Under the pieces are notes generated by a model that worked only from the letters and a program-made list of their open reading frames with translations, made no database searches and was not told where the DNA came from. A DNA stretch of 11,740 bases, taken from positions 1 to 11,740 of the forward strand of contig CAIWCQ010000058.1 of assembly GCA_903911165.1 (NCBI GenBank), given 5' to 3'. Shown here piece after piece: positions 1-6,927 of this stretch (positions are counted from its first letter, which is position 1; each line of letters begins with the position of its first letter). Source of the DNA: an uncultured Actinomycetes bacterium (GTDB lineage: Bacteria; Actinomycetota; Actinomycetes; Mycobacteriales; Mycobacteriaceae). Both the position numbers and the translations under genes were made by a program.

Positions 1-1
1 C

Positions 2-181
2 CCCGTCGCTGAGCCGGTTGTCGAACCGCTCGTCGACCCGGTCGTCGAACCCTTCGTCCAACCCGTCGCTGAACCGCTCGTCGAACCGCTCGCCGACCCG
101 GTCGTTGAACCCGCCGTCGAACTGGTGCCCGAGGCCGTCTCCGAACCCGTCGCTGAGCCGGTCGTCGACCCGGTGACCGGC
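2..181 (+). repeat. 12-bp tandem repeat, about 15 degenerate units, coding
   Basis: The sequence is built from 12-bp units of the type CCG-GTC-GTC-GAA with substitutions, each encoding one P-V-V-E-like tetrapeptide. Exactly fifteen units fit before the stop codon. No spacers separate them. Such a tract can change length by replication slippage without shifting the reading frame, because the unit is a multiple of three. Confidence 0.75.
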
Positions 182-184
182 TAG
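2..184 (+). CDS. 3' end of an unknown protein with a Pro-Val-Glu tetrapeptide repeat tail
   Basis: The frame is open from the window edge and ends at TAG 182-184. All 60 visible residues fall into fifteen consecutive tetrapeptides of the form P-[VL]-[VA]-[ED] (PVAE, PVVE, PLVD, PVVE, PFVQ and so on), degenerating only in units 11 and 12 (LVPE, AVSE) and ending PVTG. At DNA level this is a 12-bp periodicity. Such Pro/Val/acidic tails are usually extended, surface-exposed or cell-wall-spanning segments; that role is an inference. The N-terminal domain lies outside the window, so no function can be given. The gene converges on the MCE gene with 18 bp between stop codons. Other frames through the repeat also stay open, but this one gives the regular acidic pattern and stops just before the next gene. 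Confidence 0.6.
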   Translation, partial: PVAEPVVEPLVDPVVEPFVQPVAEPLVEPLADPVVEPAVELVPEAVSEPVAEPVVDPVTG

Positions 185-202
185 GTCATAAGTTAGGCGA
201 GG

Positions 203-1402
203 TCACGGGTTAATCGTGTTTTCGCCGACCTGACGGCCCCAGACGTACTCGCTAATGAACGGCTGACCCAGTTCGAAGTGGTTGTACGGCGCTAGGGAAG
301 CCCCGGTGTCGGCAACTAGATACGGCGCCGGCCAGAAATCACGGTTGATCGGTTGCCAGCACCCGGGCGCCCCTCCGGGACCGCCGCGGGCGTTGACCCG
401 CGGCAGGTTTTCCGGATACACGTACGGATTCGGGGCGCCCAACACCAGTGAGTTCGTCGCTAGCGAGTAACCGTTCCCTCCGAATGACGACAGGGCGAGC
501 GGTACGAGTTCGGCCACGTTGCGGATCGTGCAGAAGATCTCCGGGCTGTAGGTGTTGAGCAGTCTTGAGGTGGCGAGCAGGTCACTGGTGGCCCGAATCA
601 GCGGTGGTGCGCCACGGGTGACGGTGTCCGTCGCCGTTCCGGCGAAACCCATCGTCGCCAGCAGTGCGGCATCGAGAGCACCCTGCTGGGTGTCAAGGGT
701 GCGCGCCGTTGTCGTCGCGTTGTCCAGACCGTCAAACAGTTCCGGGCCGGCGCGAGTGACGATGTCAGCCAGTTCGGTCAGGTTGCGAACGCCCTCGCGC
801 AGTTGAGGAAGTCTGGGGTTGAGTTCGGTGAGGATCGCGTTCGCGTCGGTCAGCGAGCGGCCGAAGGATGTCCCCAACCCGGTCAATGCCTCGGCGGCCG
901 CTGACAGGGTGAGGTTGAGTTGCACCGGATCGATTTTCTCGGCGATGCCGGAGACGGTTTCGAAGAGGGTTTGGAACTCGGTGGTGACCGTGGTTGCGGT
1001 GATCACGTCACCGTCGGAAATGCGCGCAGCCGCAGGATTCCGCGGAGCGGTGAAGGCCAACATCTTGTTGCCGAAAATCGTGGAGGCCACCACATCCGCG
1101 CCGACGTTCACCGGCATGACCGGTAGGTAGCGGGCATCGACATGGACCTCGAGTCGCGCCGCGGACACCCCGTCGTCCTGCACCGCGTCGATGGTCGTCA
1201 CTCTGCCGATCAGTACGCCGTTGAAGGTGGCTTTGGCGCCGGGATCGAGCACCAATCCGGAGCGCCCCGACATCACGATCAGACGGATCGTGTCGGAAAA
1301 GGCGCCTCGGGATTGCAGGAACAGCAGGCTCGCGACCGTGCCGATGACAACAAGCAACACCAGGCCGGCGAGCTTGTGTGGCTGTCGGTCGTAGAAGTTC
1401 AC
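203..1402 (-). CDS. Orphan MceA-type MCE/MlaD-family protein
   Basis: MCE proteins are the substrate-binding tunnel subunits of lipid and sterol importers spanning the mycobacterial envelope. From the GTG at 1402 the product has 399 residues: a short cytoplasmic start, one membrane anchor (about 11-29), an MlaD/MCE domain (about 38-116, including NGVLIGRV), a helical stretch, and the MCE C-terminal region. The C-terminal blocks NPYVYPENLPRVN, GGPGGAPGCW and HFELGQPFISEYVWGRQ with final GENTINP are typical of MceA subunits, as are the two cysteines (EIFC, PGCW). No yrbE or mceB-F genes accompany it here, so it is an orphan paralogue that may plug into another Mce complex. A TTG at 1456 would add 18 residues, but GTG 1402 puts the membrane anchor at the usual place and has a TACGTT hexamer 9 nt upstream. 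Confidence 0.88.
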   Translation of the reverse strand: MNFYDRQPHKLAGLVLLVVIGTVASLLFLQSRGAFSDTIRLIVMSGRSGLVLDPGAKATFNGVLIGRVTTIDAVQDDGVSAARLEVHVDARYLPVMPVNVGADVVASTIFGNKMLAFTAPRNPAAARISDGDVITATTVTTEFQTLFETVSGIAEKIDPVQLNLTLSAAAEALTGLGTSFGRSLTDANAILTELNPRLPQLREGVRNLTELADIVTRAGPELFDGLDNATTTARTLDTQQGALDAALLATMGFAGTATDTVTRGAPPLIRATSDLLATSRLLNTYSPEIFCTIRNVAELVPLALSSFGGNGYSLATNSLVLGAPNPYVYPENLPRVNARGGPGGAPGCWQPINRDFWPAPYLVADTGASLAPYNHFELGQPFISEYVWGRQVGENTINP

Positions 1403-1447
1403 TTCAATAAAAACGTACCCGCTGCCGGGTCCGGTGCGACCACTCGG

Positions 1448-1453
1448 GATAAT
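1448..1453 (+). promoter_or_regulatory. Putative -10 box of aceA (GATAAT)
   Basis: GATAAT matches TATAAT at five of six positions and would start transcription near 1460, leaving a leader of about 59 nt before the aceA ATG. I see no convincing -35 hexamer. The box lies between the two arms of an inverted repeat (CCACTC 1440-1445, GAGTGG 1466-1471), a possible operator. Confidence 0.4.
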
Positions 1454-1508
1454 CAATGCGCGCGGGAGTGGAAACCCACCCGCAGAAACCAGCTCAGCCA
1501 GGCTCGAT

Positions 1509-1513
1509 AGGAG
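1509..1513 (+). promoter_or_regulatory. Shine-Dalgarno site fixing the aceA start
   Basis: AGGAG lies 5 nt before ATG 1519. It favours this ATG over the in-frame ATG at 1456, which lacks such a site and would add 21 residues of non-family-like sequence. Confidence 0.7.
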
Positions 1514-1518
1514 CAGCC

Positions 1519-3810
1519 ATGACCATCATCGAGGCGGACACAGCCACCGGCACCGATTTCCAGGAGGAAGTCGCCGCGACCCAGCGGTACTTCGAGAGCC
1601 CTCGGTTCACCGGTATCACCCGGCTCTATACCGCCCGCCAGGTCGTCGAGCAGCGCGGCACCATTGCGGTGGATTACACCGTGGCGCGCGAAACGTCAGC
1701 GGCATTCCACGCCCGCCTGCGCGAGTTGTTCGCACAGCACCGGTCGATCACCACGTTCGGGCCGTACACACCCGGCCAGGCAGTGGCCATGAAGCGCTGC
1801 GGCATCGAGGGTATCTACCTCGGCGGCTGGGCGACCTCGGCGAAGGGTTCGGTCACCGAGGATCCCGGGCCCGATCTGGCGAGCTACCCACTGAGCCAGG
1901 TGCCCGACGAGGCCGCCGGCCTGGTCCGTGCGTTGCTGACCGCGGATCGCAACCAGCATTACCTGCGGTTGCAGATGACTGACGAGCAGCGTGCCGCCAC
2001 GCCCGCCGTGGACTACCGCCCGTTCATCATCGCCGACGCCGACACCGGCCATGGCGGCGATCCGCACGTGCGAAACCTGATCCGTCGATTCGTCGAAGCC
2101 GGCGTGACCGGGTACCACATCGAGGACCAGCGTCCCGGCACCAAGAAGTGCGGTCATCAGGGCGGCAAGGTGCTGGTGCCGTCGGATGAGCAGATCAAGC
2201 GTCTCAACACCGCGCGGTTCCAACTCGACATCATGGGCGTGCCCGGGATCATCGTGGCGCGCACCGACGCCGAGGCGGCCAACCTGATCGACGGCCGTTC
2301 CGACGAGCGCGATCAACCGTTCCTGCTCGGCGTCACCAACCTCGATATCCCGCCGTACAAGGCGTGCTTCCTGGCGATGCTGCGTCGCTTCCACACCCAG
2401 GGGGTCACCGAACTCAACGGACACCTGCTCTACGCCCTGCCTGAGGGCGAGTACACGGCGGCCGATACCTGGCTCAAGAACCGGGGTATCACGCCACTGA
2501 TCGACGAGGCGGCAGCCACGTGGACCAACAGCCGTCAGGGATCACTGGATGTGTTGTTCGACCGGGTCGAGTCGCAGTTCGTCGACGCCTGGCAGGACGA
2601 CGCCGGCCTGGAGACCTACGGCAACGCCGTCGGCGAACTGCTGCGGTTCAAAGAGAGCGAGGGCGAAGCGCTATCGATGAAGCCGGCCGAGTGGGCAGAC
2701 TTCGCCAGGACCGCGTCGCTGTACGCCGCCCAGCGCAAGGCCGCCGAAATCGGGGTGGAGGCGGCGTGGGACTGCGAGCGAGCCCGGACCCCGGAGGGTT
2801 ACTACCAGGTTCGCGGCGGCATCCCCTACGCGATCGCGAAATCGCTTGCCGCGGCACCGTTTGCGGATCTGCTGTGGATGGAAACCAAGACTGCCGACTT
2901 GGCCGAGGCCCGCGAGTTCGCCGAGGCGATTCACGCGGTGTACCCGGAGGCGATGATGGCCTACAACCTGTCGCCGTCGTTCAACTGGGACACCACCGGC
3001 ATGACCGATGACGAGATGCGGGCCTTCCCCGAGGAACTCGGCAAGATGGGCTTCGTCTTCAACTTCATGACCTACGGCGGGCATCAGGTGGACGGTGTGG
3101 CGGCGGAGGAGTTCGCCACCGCTCTGCGCCAGGACGGCATGCTCGCGTTGGCGCGCCTGCAGCGCAAGATGCGACTGGTCGAATCCCCCTACCGCACCCC
3201 GCAGACCCTCGTCGGCGGGCCCCGCAGCGACGCGGCACTGGCCGCATCGTCGGGGCGCACCGCGACCACCAAGTCGATGGGCAAGGGATCGACTCAGGTT
3301 CAGCATCTGGTGCAGACCGAAGTGCCCAAGAAGCTGCTCGAGGACTGGCTGGCGCTGTGGAGCGAGCACTACAAGCTCGGCGAGCGCCTGCGCGTTCAGC
3401 TTCGGCCGCGCCGGGCCGGATCGGATGTGCTGGAGTTGGCCATCTTCGGTGACTCCGACGGCGAGAAGCTTGCCGACGTGCTGTTCGATCCGATCAAGGA
3501 CCGCCACGGCCGCAGCATCCTGACGGTGCGCGACCAGAACACCTACGCCGCCAAGATGCGCCAGAAGCGTCTGATGACGGTGGTTCACCTCTGGTTGGTG
3601 AACCGCTTCAAGGCCGACGCCGTGTACTACGTGGCACCGACCGAGGACAACCGCTACCAGACCGAGAAGATGAAGGCGCACGGCATCTTCAGCAGCGTCA
3701 AGGAGGACGTCGGCGAGATCATCGTCGCGGACGTCAATCAGGAACGGATCGCCGAGTTGCTGGCGCCCGACCGTGTTGCACTGCAGAAGCTGATCCGCAA
3801 GCAGGACTAG
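1519..3810 (+). CDS. aceA: Isocitrate lyase 2 (ICL2), long form with C-terminal regulatory domain
   Basis: Isocitrate lyase splits isocitrate to glyoxylate and succinate, the first step of the glyoxylate shunt; mycobacterial ICLs also act as methylisocitrate lyases in propionate disposal. The product has 763 residues, close to the 766 of M. tuberculosis ICL2 and far longer than ICL1 (428). Visible motifs are the metal-site block DADTGHGG (173-180), the catalytic KKCGH with Cys211, and the substrate-binding NLSPSFNW (483-490). The lid-like segment GKGSTQVQH begins near 588. The last 160 or so residues form the extra domain which, in M. tuberculosis ICL2, binds acetyl- or propionyl-CoA and activates the enzyme. 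The reading frame is unbroken, unlike H37Rv where the gene is annotated as two pieces. It is divergent from the mce gene and converges on the haemophore-like gene, with 12 bp between the stop codons. Confidence 0.97.
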   Translation: MTIIEADTATGTDFQEEVAATQRYFESPRFTGITRLYTARQVVEQRGTIAVDYTVARETSAAFHARLRELFAQHRSITTFGPYTPGQAVAMKRCGIEGIYLGGWATSAKGSVTEDPGPDLASYPLSQVPDEAAGLVRALLTADRNQHYLRLQMTDEQRAATPAVDYRPFIIADADTGHGGDPHVRNLIRRFVEAGVTGYHIEDQRPGTKKCGHQGGKVLVPSDEQIKRLNTARFQLDIMGVPGIIVARTDAEAANLIDGRSDERDQPFLLGVTNLDIPPYKACFLAMLRRFHTQGVTELNGHLLYALPEGEYTAADTWLKNRGITPLIDEAAATWTNSRQGSLDVLFDRVESQFVDAWQDDAGLETYGNAVGELLRFKESEGEALSMKPAEWADFARTASLYAAQRKAAEIGVEAAWDCERARTPEGYYQVRGGIPYAIAKSLAAAPFADLLWMETKTADLAEAREFAEAIHAVYPEAMMAYNLSPSFNWDTTGMTDDEMRAFPEELGKMGFVFNFMTYGGHQVDGVAAEEFATALRQDGMLALARLQRKMRLVESPYRTPQTLVGGPRSDAALAASSGRTATTKSMGKGSTQVQHLVQTEVPKKLLEDWLALWSEHYKLGERLRVQLRPRRAGSDVLELAIFGDSDGEKLADVLFDPIKDRHGRSILTVRDQNTYAAKMRQKRLMTVVHLWLVNRFKADAVYYVAPTEDNRYQTEKMKAHGIFSSVKEDVGEIIVADVNQERIAELLAPDRVALQKLIRKQD

Positions 3811-3822
3811 CGGTGCGTTGGC

Positions 3823-4197
3823 TCAGAAGCTGTGGCAGTCGTTGACGGCTCTGCCGATCGGACCGCCAGAGGCATTGATGACGTCATCGCTGATGTCAGT
3901 CAGCTGATCTTTGCCGAGAGCCTGCTCCAGCGTGTTCGCTAGCTGCTCCCGCTGGCCCGGAGGAGCGGTCAGGACCACATCAAGCGCGACTCGCAGTTCT
4001 TGCTCTTTTTGAGGATCGCTACTGATCTGGCCCCAGATCACGGGCGTGTTCTTCTGCAGTGACGACATGATCTGTTGCTGGGAACATGTCGTGGTGTTGA
4101 GAGTGTCAGCTGATGCCGGTCCTGCTGCCGCAACGGCGAGACCCGCAGCCATGCCCAACACCGAAAGTCCGCGAAAACCCTTAGTCAATGCGCTCAT
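3823..4197 (-). CDS. Secreted haemophore-related (MHB-like) small protein
   Basis: The product has 124 residues. It starts with a Sec signal peptide: a charged start, the hydrophobic stretch LSVLGMAAGLAVAAAG, and probable cleavage after ASA at about residue 30. The mature part has the pattern of mycobacterial haemophore-related proteins. An early Cys begins a helix (TCSQQQIMSSL), a P-P-G-Q-R-E turn follows (the family often has APPAQRQ), and a second Cys lies close to the C-terminus (NDCHSF). Family members bind haem or are annotated by similarity to haem carriers; haem binding here is an inference. A TAGGTT hexamer 7 nt before the ATG suggests its own leaderless promoter, so it need not depend on the SDR gene 61 bp upstream. 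Confidence 0.65.
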   Translation of the reverse strand: MSALTKGFRGLSVLGMAAGLAVAAAGPASADTLNTTTCSQQQIMSSLQKNTPVIWGQISSDPQKEQELRVALDVVLTAPPGQREQLANTLEQALGKDQLTDISDDVINASGGPIGRAVNDCHSF

Positions 4198-4204
4198 GCC
4201 GGGG

Positions 4205-4210
4205 AACCTA
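4205..4210 (-). promoter_or_regulatory. -10 hexamer TAGGTT for a leaderless haemophore-like transcript
   Basis: TAGGTT on the minus strand fits TANNNT and ends 7 nt before ATG 4197, so the transcript would start on or one base before the ATG. No Shine-Dalgarno site is visible. Confidence 0.4.
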
Positions 4211-4258
4211 ACGGATGTTGGGACTGATGAGCAAATGCAGGTTGATCACCAGACTTGA

Positions 4259-5089
4259 CTACCGCACGATGACGGTGCTCGGCTCGCGAGGCGCCCCGAG
4301 TGCGTCCCGGTGCGAAGGTGGGCGGCGTCCGGCCTCGTCGGTGAGGCCGTAGCGTTCGGCGAGTTCGGCGGCGATCACGGTGTGGCCATTCAACGTTGCC
4401 ACGTCGGGGTCGCGGAAGAGCGCATCGATGAGCCGTCCGGCGAATTCCGGGGTTTCGGCGTGCTCGGCGAAGCCGGCCAGCGCCGCCGCGTTGTCACCGA
4501 AAGATCGCCGCAGGCGTTCGGTGAGCAGGATCCCCATCCAGATCGACACCGTCGACACCCCGGTGCCGGCGAAGTCGACGGCCATGTCCGCCACCATCTT
4601 GTCCACCCCGGCCTTCTGCGCACCGTAGGCCGGGCCGTGCATGTAGCACACCGATCCCGGTGACGAGGTGAACGCGATCAGCCCGCGTTCGGCACGCAAC
4701 AGAAGTGGTGCTGCGTACCAGGAAGCGACATAGGCCGACCGCAATCCGACGTCGAGCACGTCGGCGAGGTCCAGCGGCTTCTCCCAGAACGGCGCGGGAT
4801 TGGTCAGCGCGTCGCTGATAGCAGCGGCGTTGTTCACCAGCAGGTCGAGGTGGTCATTGTCATCGGAGACCCGGGCGAACAACTCGGCCACCGAGGCGTC
4901 GTCGGCGTGATCGGTCCGCACCGCGACGCCCTCGCCCCCGGCGGCGGTGACCTCGCGCGCGGCCGCGGTGAGCGCCTCGGTCCGGCCGGTGAGATACACC
5001 CGCCAACCCGCCGCACCCAGTGCGTGCGCGATACCCCGGCCGGCACCGCGACTGGCTCCGGTGACGACGGCGATCGGTGGTGTGTCCAT
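4259..5089 (-). CDS. Short-chain dehydrogenase/reductase (classical SDR)
   Basis: The 276-residue protein is a classical SDR, an NAD(P)(H)-dependent soluble oxidoreductase. The Rossmann glycine motif TGASRGAGRGIA is at 10-21, the structural NNAA at 86-89, and the active site has Ser142/143, Tyr155 and Lys159 in YGAQK. An Arg at 36 after the second beta strand (LTGR) and the Arg in the glycine motif suggest NADP(H) preference, an inference. The long segment after the active site and the closing region (LNGHTVIAAELAERYGL) resemble DHRS1-like SDRs of actinobacteria. The substrate cannot be read from the sequence. The hexamer TAGCGT 6 nt before the ATG predicts a leaderless transcript, although the HNH gene ends only 37 bp upstream on the same strand. 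Confidence 0.9.
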   Translation of the reverse strand: MDTPPIAVVTGASRGAGRGIAHALGAAGWRVYLTGRTEALTAAAREVTAAGGEGVAVRTDHADDASVAELFARVSDDNDHLDLLVNNAAAISDALTNPAPFWEKPLDLADVLDVGLRSAYVASWYAAPLLLRAERGLIAFTSSPGSVCYMHGPAYGAQKAGVDKMVADMAVDFAGTGVSTVSIWMGILLTERLRRSFGDNAAALAGFAEHAETPEFAGRLIDALFRDPDVATLNGHTVIAAELAERYGLTDEAGRRPPSHRDALGAPREPSTVIVR

Positions 5090-5095
5090 CCAGCG

Positions 5096-5101
5096 ACGCT
5101 A
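5096..5101 (-). promoter_or_regulatory. -10 hexamer TAGCGT for a leaderless SDR transcript
   Basis: TAGCGT on the minus strand fits TANNNT and is separated by exactly 6 nt from ATG 5089, placing +1 on the A of the start codon. No Shine-Dalgarno site is visible. Confidence 0.45.
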
Positions 5102-5126
5102 TCGCGTCCTGACTCGACTCGAGGGC

Positions 5127-5903
5127 TTAGCAGCGCGCCAGTACCGCCTCCATGGCTTTCTTCTCCTTCGCGGCCAACCACAGCCCGTAGGCGGCCTTGA
5201 CCTCGATCTGACGCGCGACAAAATCGCACCGGAACGCCTCGTTGGGTGGCAGCCAGGAGGCGGCGTCGCGAAATGCCTTGTCGAAGTTGGCTTTCGGGCT
5301 CACCGCGAGCAGGTTGCGCGGGTCGTTGGCGAAGTCCAGTCGGCGCTGTGGATCCCAGGACCGCGCGCCTTTGTACCAGGCGTCGGCGAGAGCGACGACG
5401 TGGTCGATCTCGATGGCTTTGGAGGTCTCGGGGCTGCGGACGAAGTCGATGGTCACCCCGCTGTACGGGTCGACGAGTGTGCCGCTTTGTGCGTAGCAGG
5501 TGCCGCGGCGCACGACGAGATTCCGCAGATCGCGGCGAAGAATGTCGTCGCGGGTATTGCAGCCGTTGTGGCCGAACTCGACGTCGACGTCGTCGCTCCA
5601 GGCCTTCCCGAACCGGTAGCGCTTGAAGTCCGAGGTGCGGTCCCAGCCGCGGACCTCGAGTTGGCCAAGGCGTTGACGAGCGGTGTCGAAGCGGGAGGGG
5701 TCGCCGGGCGGGGGTGGTGGCGGTGGGCCAGAGGCCGATGTTGACGTTGGTTCGGCCCGCCAGGTCGGCGATGGCCCGGAGGTGCGTTCGCGCAACGAGC
5801 GTTCCTGCCAGTACAGGGCGCCCGCGACGGCGGCGATCACCAGAATCGCCAGGACGACGGCAAGTCCACGGCGACGCGCTTTTGACGATTTGCCTGCTGC
5901 CAC
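5127..5903 (-). CDS. Membrane-anchored HNH nuclease, DUF1524 (GmrSD C-terminal-like) family
   Basis: The 258-residue protein starts at GTG 5903. A basic start (KSSKARRR) is followed by one membrane helix (about 14-31), a Ser/Thr/Pro linker with seven consecutive prolines (60-66), and a catalytic domain from about 75. The domain carries the HNH/DUF1524 blocks: HNGCNTRDDIL (112-122), EIDHVVALADAW with the His-metal core Asp167-His168, FANDPRNLLAVS, and N206/K209 before WLPPN. Four cysteines (115, 136, 226, 258) could form disulfides, consistent with an extracytoplasmic domain. The topology suggests a nuclease facing the periplasm or wall, so nucleic-acid scavenging or degradation of incoming DNA is likelier than restriction; that is inference. 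The DLH gene is divergent from it. TAAAAC 6 nt before the GTG is a weak leaderless -10 candidate. Confidence 0.85.
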   Translation of the reverse strand: MAAGKSSKARRRGLAVVLAILVIAAVAGALYWQERSLRERTSGPSPTWRAEPTSTSASGPPPPPPPGDPSRFDTARQRLGQLEVRGWDRTSDFKRYRFGKAWSDDVDVEFGHNGCNTRDDILRRDLRNLVVRRGTCYAQSGTLVDPYSGVTIDFVRSPETSKAIEIDHVVALADAWYKGARSWDPQRRLDFANDPRNLLAVSPKANFDKAFRDAASWLPPNEAFRCDFVARQIEVKAAYGLWLAAKEKKAMEAVLARC

Positions 5904-5960
5904 CGTCCGGTTTTAGCACGTGTGGCCCACCCGCCTCGGCCGCCGCGCATACTTCGTCAG

Positions 5961-6863
5961 GTGACGCCACTGGGAAGATATGTCGCCGAGGAGATCGCGA
6001 CCGACCACGTCGATGGACTGCTGTCGCGCAGGGAAGCGCTGCGACGGCTGGGACTGCTCGGCATGGGCGCGGCGGCGGCGGGCGCTCTGATCGCCTCCTG
6101 TGCCGACAAACGATCGGCGGTAGCGCCCGCCTCAACGCCCACCTCGGAGCCGACGGGTCCGCCGCCCGGCATGGCGACTGCGCGTCCGACCGAGCCGATC
6201 ACCTGGGACGGACCGCGAGGCCCGCTGATGGGCAGTTGGGCAGCGGCCGAGGACCCCCGCGGCGCGGTTCTGGTGATTCATGAGAACAAAGGCCTTAACG
6301 ACTGGGTGCGGTCGGTGGCGGGCCGACTGGCCGGCATCGGCTACTCGGCGCTGGCGGTGGATCTGCTCTCCGATGCGGGTGGCACCGCAACGTTCACCGA
6401 CCCGGCGGCCGCCACCGCCGCATTGGCCGCGATCGAGCCACAGCAGTTCATCGCCGATGTGAGTTCCGCGCTCGACGAGTTGCAGACCCGCGTACCCGGC
6501 CAGAAACTCGCCGTCGTCGGCTTCTGTTTCGGTGGCGGGCTGGTGTGGCAGTTGCTGGCCACCGGCGACACAAGACTCGCGGCAGCCGTCCCGTTCTACG
6601 GCCCGATCCCTGACGATCCCGACTTCACCGGGTCGAAGGACACCGCGGTGCTGGGCTTTTACGGCTCCCTCGATCAGCGGGTGACATCGACCGAACCCGA
6701 AGCCAGGGCCGCCCTGGAGCGCGCCGGAGTGGTCAACGAATTGGTCATCGAACAAGGTGCCGACCACGCGTTCTTCAACGACAGCGGGAAACGGTACGAC
6801 GCAGTGGCCGCCGCAGATGCTTGGCAACGCCTGCAGGGCTGGTTCACGCGATACCTCGGGTGA
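5961..6863 (+). CDS. Tat-type lipoprotein, dienelactone hydrolase family
   Basis: Dienelactone hydrolase-fold proteins are alpha/beta hydrolases with a Cys-Asp-His triad. All three are visible: Cys189 in GFCFGGG, Asp238 in GSLDQR and His269 in GADHAFF. The N-terminus has a twin-arginine stretch (SRREALRRLGLLG, from residue 22) followed by a hydrophobic segment and a lipobox IAS-C with Cys47. It is therefore probably exported folded and lipid-anchored outside the membrane. A Pro/Thr-rich linker (56-79) leads to the enzyme domain. I chose GTG 5961 (300 residues) because the protein then begins TPLGRYVAEE and CATACT lies 7 nt upstream. GTG 5922 would add 13 Pro/Arg-rich residues. The natural substrate is unknown; the label comes from the fold and does not imply chlorocatechol degradation. 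Confidence 0.88.
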   Translation: MTPLGRYVAEEIATDHVDGLLSRREALRRLGLLGMGAAAAGALIASCADKRSAVAPASTPTSEPTGPPPGMATARPTEPITWDGPRGPLMGSWAAAEDPRGAVLVIHENKGLNDWVRSVAGRLAGIGYSALAVDLLSDAGGTATFTDPAAATAALAAIEPQQFIADVSSALDELQTRVPGQKLAVVGFCFGGGLVWQLLATGDTRLAAAVPFYGPIPDDPDFTGSKDTAVLGFYGSLDQRVTSTEPEARAALERAGVVNELVIEQGADHAFFNDSGKRYDAVAAADAWQRLQGWFTRYLG

Positions 6864-6915
6864 ACCGCTCACGACCGCCTTCGCGAATATCCGAACGGCG
6901 AGAGCGCGACGTTGT

Positions 6916-6921
6916 TACGTT
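6916..6921 (+). promoter_or_regulatory. -10 hexamer TACGTT for a leaderless glpF transcript
   Basis: TACGTT fits TANNNT and is exactly 6 nt before GTG 6928, so +1 falls on the start codon. This supports GTG 6928 over the in-frame ATG at 6946. Confidence 0.45.
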
Positions 6922-6927
6922 CCCGAC

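Noticed and set aside
1..184. CRISPR-like array at the window start
   Set aside because: The repeats are 12 bp, contiguous, degenerate and in coding register, with no spacers.
1403..1456. TTG 1456 as start of the MCE protein
   Set aside because: It adds 18 Gly/Pro-rich residues before the membrane anchor, lacks a ribosome site or -10 element, and places the start inside the aceA promoter.
1456..1518. Upstream ATG at 1456 as the aceA start (784 residues)
   Set aside because: ATG 1519 has AGGAG at 5 nt and gives the family length of 763; the extra 21 residues do not look like ICL2 and would overlap the likely -10 region.
2671..3681. Long antisense open frame (336 residues) opposite aceA
   Set aside because: It is a shadow frame in GC-rich coding DNA, rich in His/Arg/Gly, with no recognisable domain; the sense frame is a clear enzyme.
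1519..3810. A split aceAa/aceAb arrangement as in M. tuberculosis H37Rv
   Set aside because: The frame is continuous through both halves, with no stop or frameshift.
3811..3822. Terminator between aceA and the haemophore-like gene
   Set aside because: The 12-bp gap has no visible inverted repeat or T-tract.
4834..6135. 433-residue minus-strand frame spanning the SDR, HNH and DLH genes
   Set aside because: It is Arg/Pro-rich low-complexity translation crossing three well-supported genes and a divergent promoter region.
6757..6927. 57-residue N-terminal extension of the aquaglyceroporin
   Set aside because: It overlaps the end of the hydrolase gene and is not MIP-like; GTG 6928 has a correctly spaced -10 hexamer.
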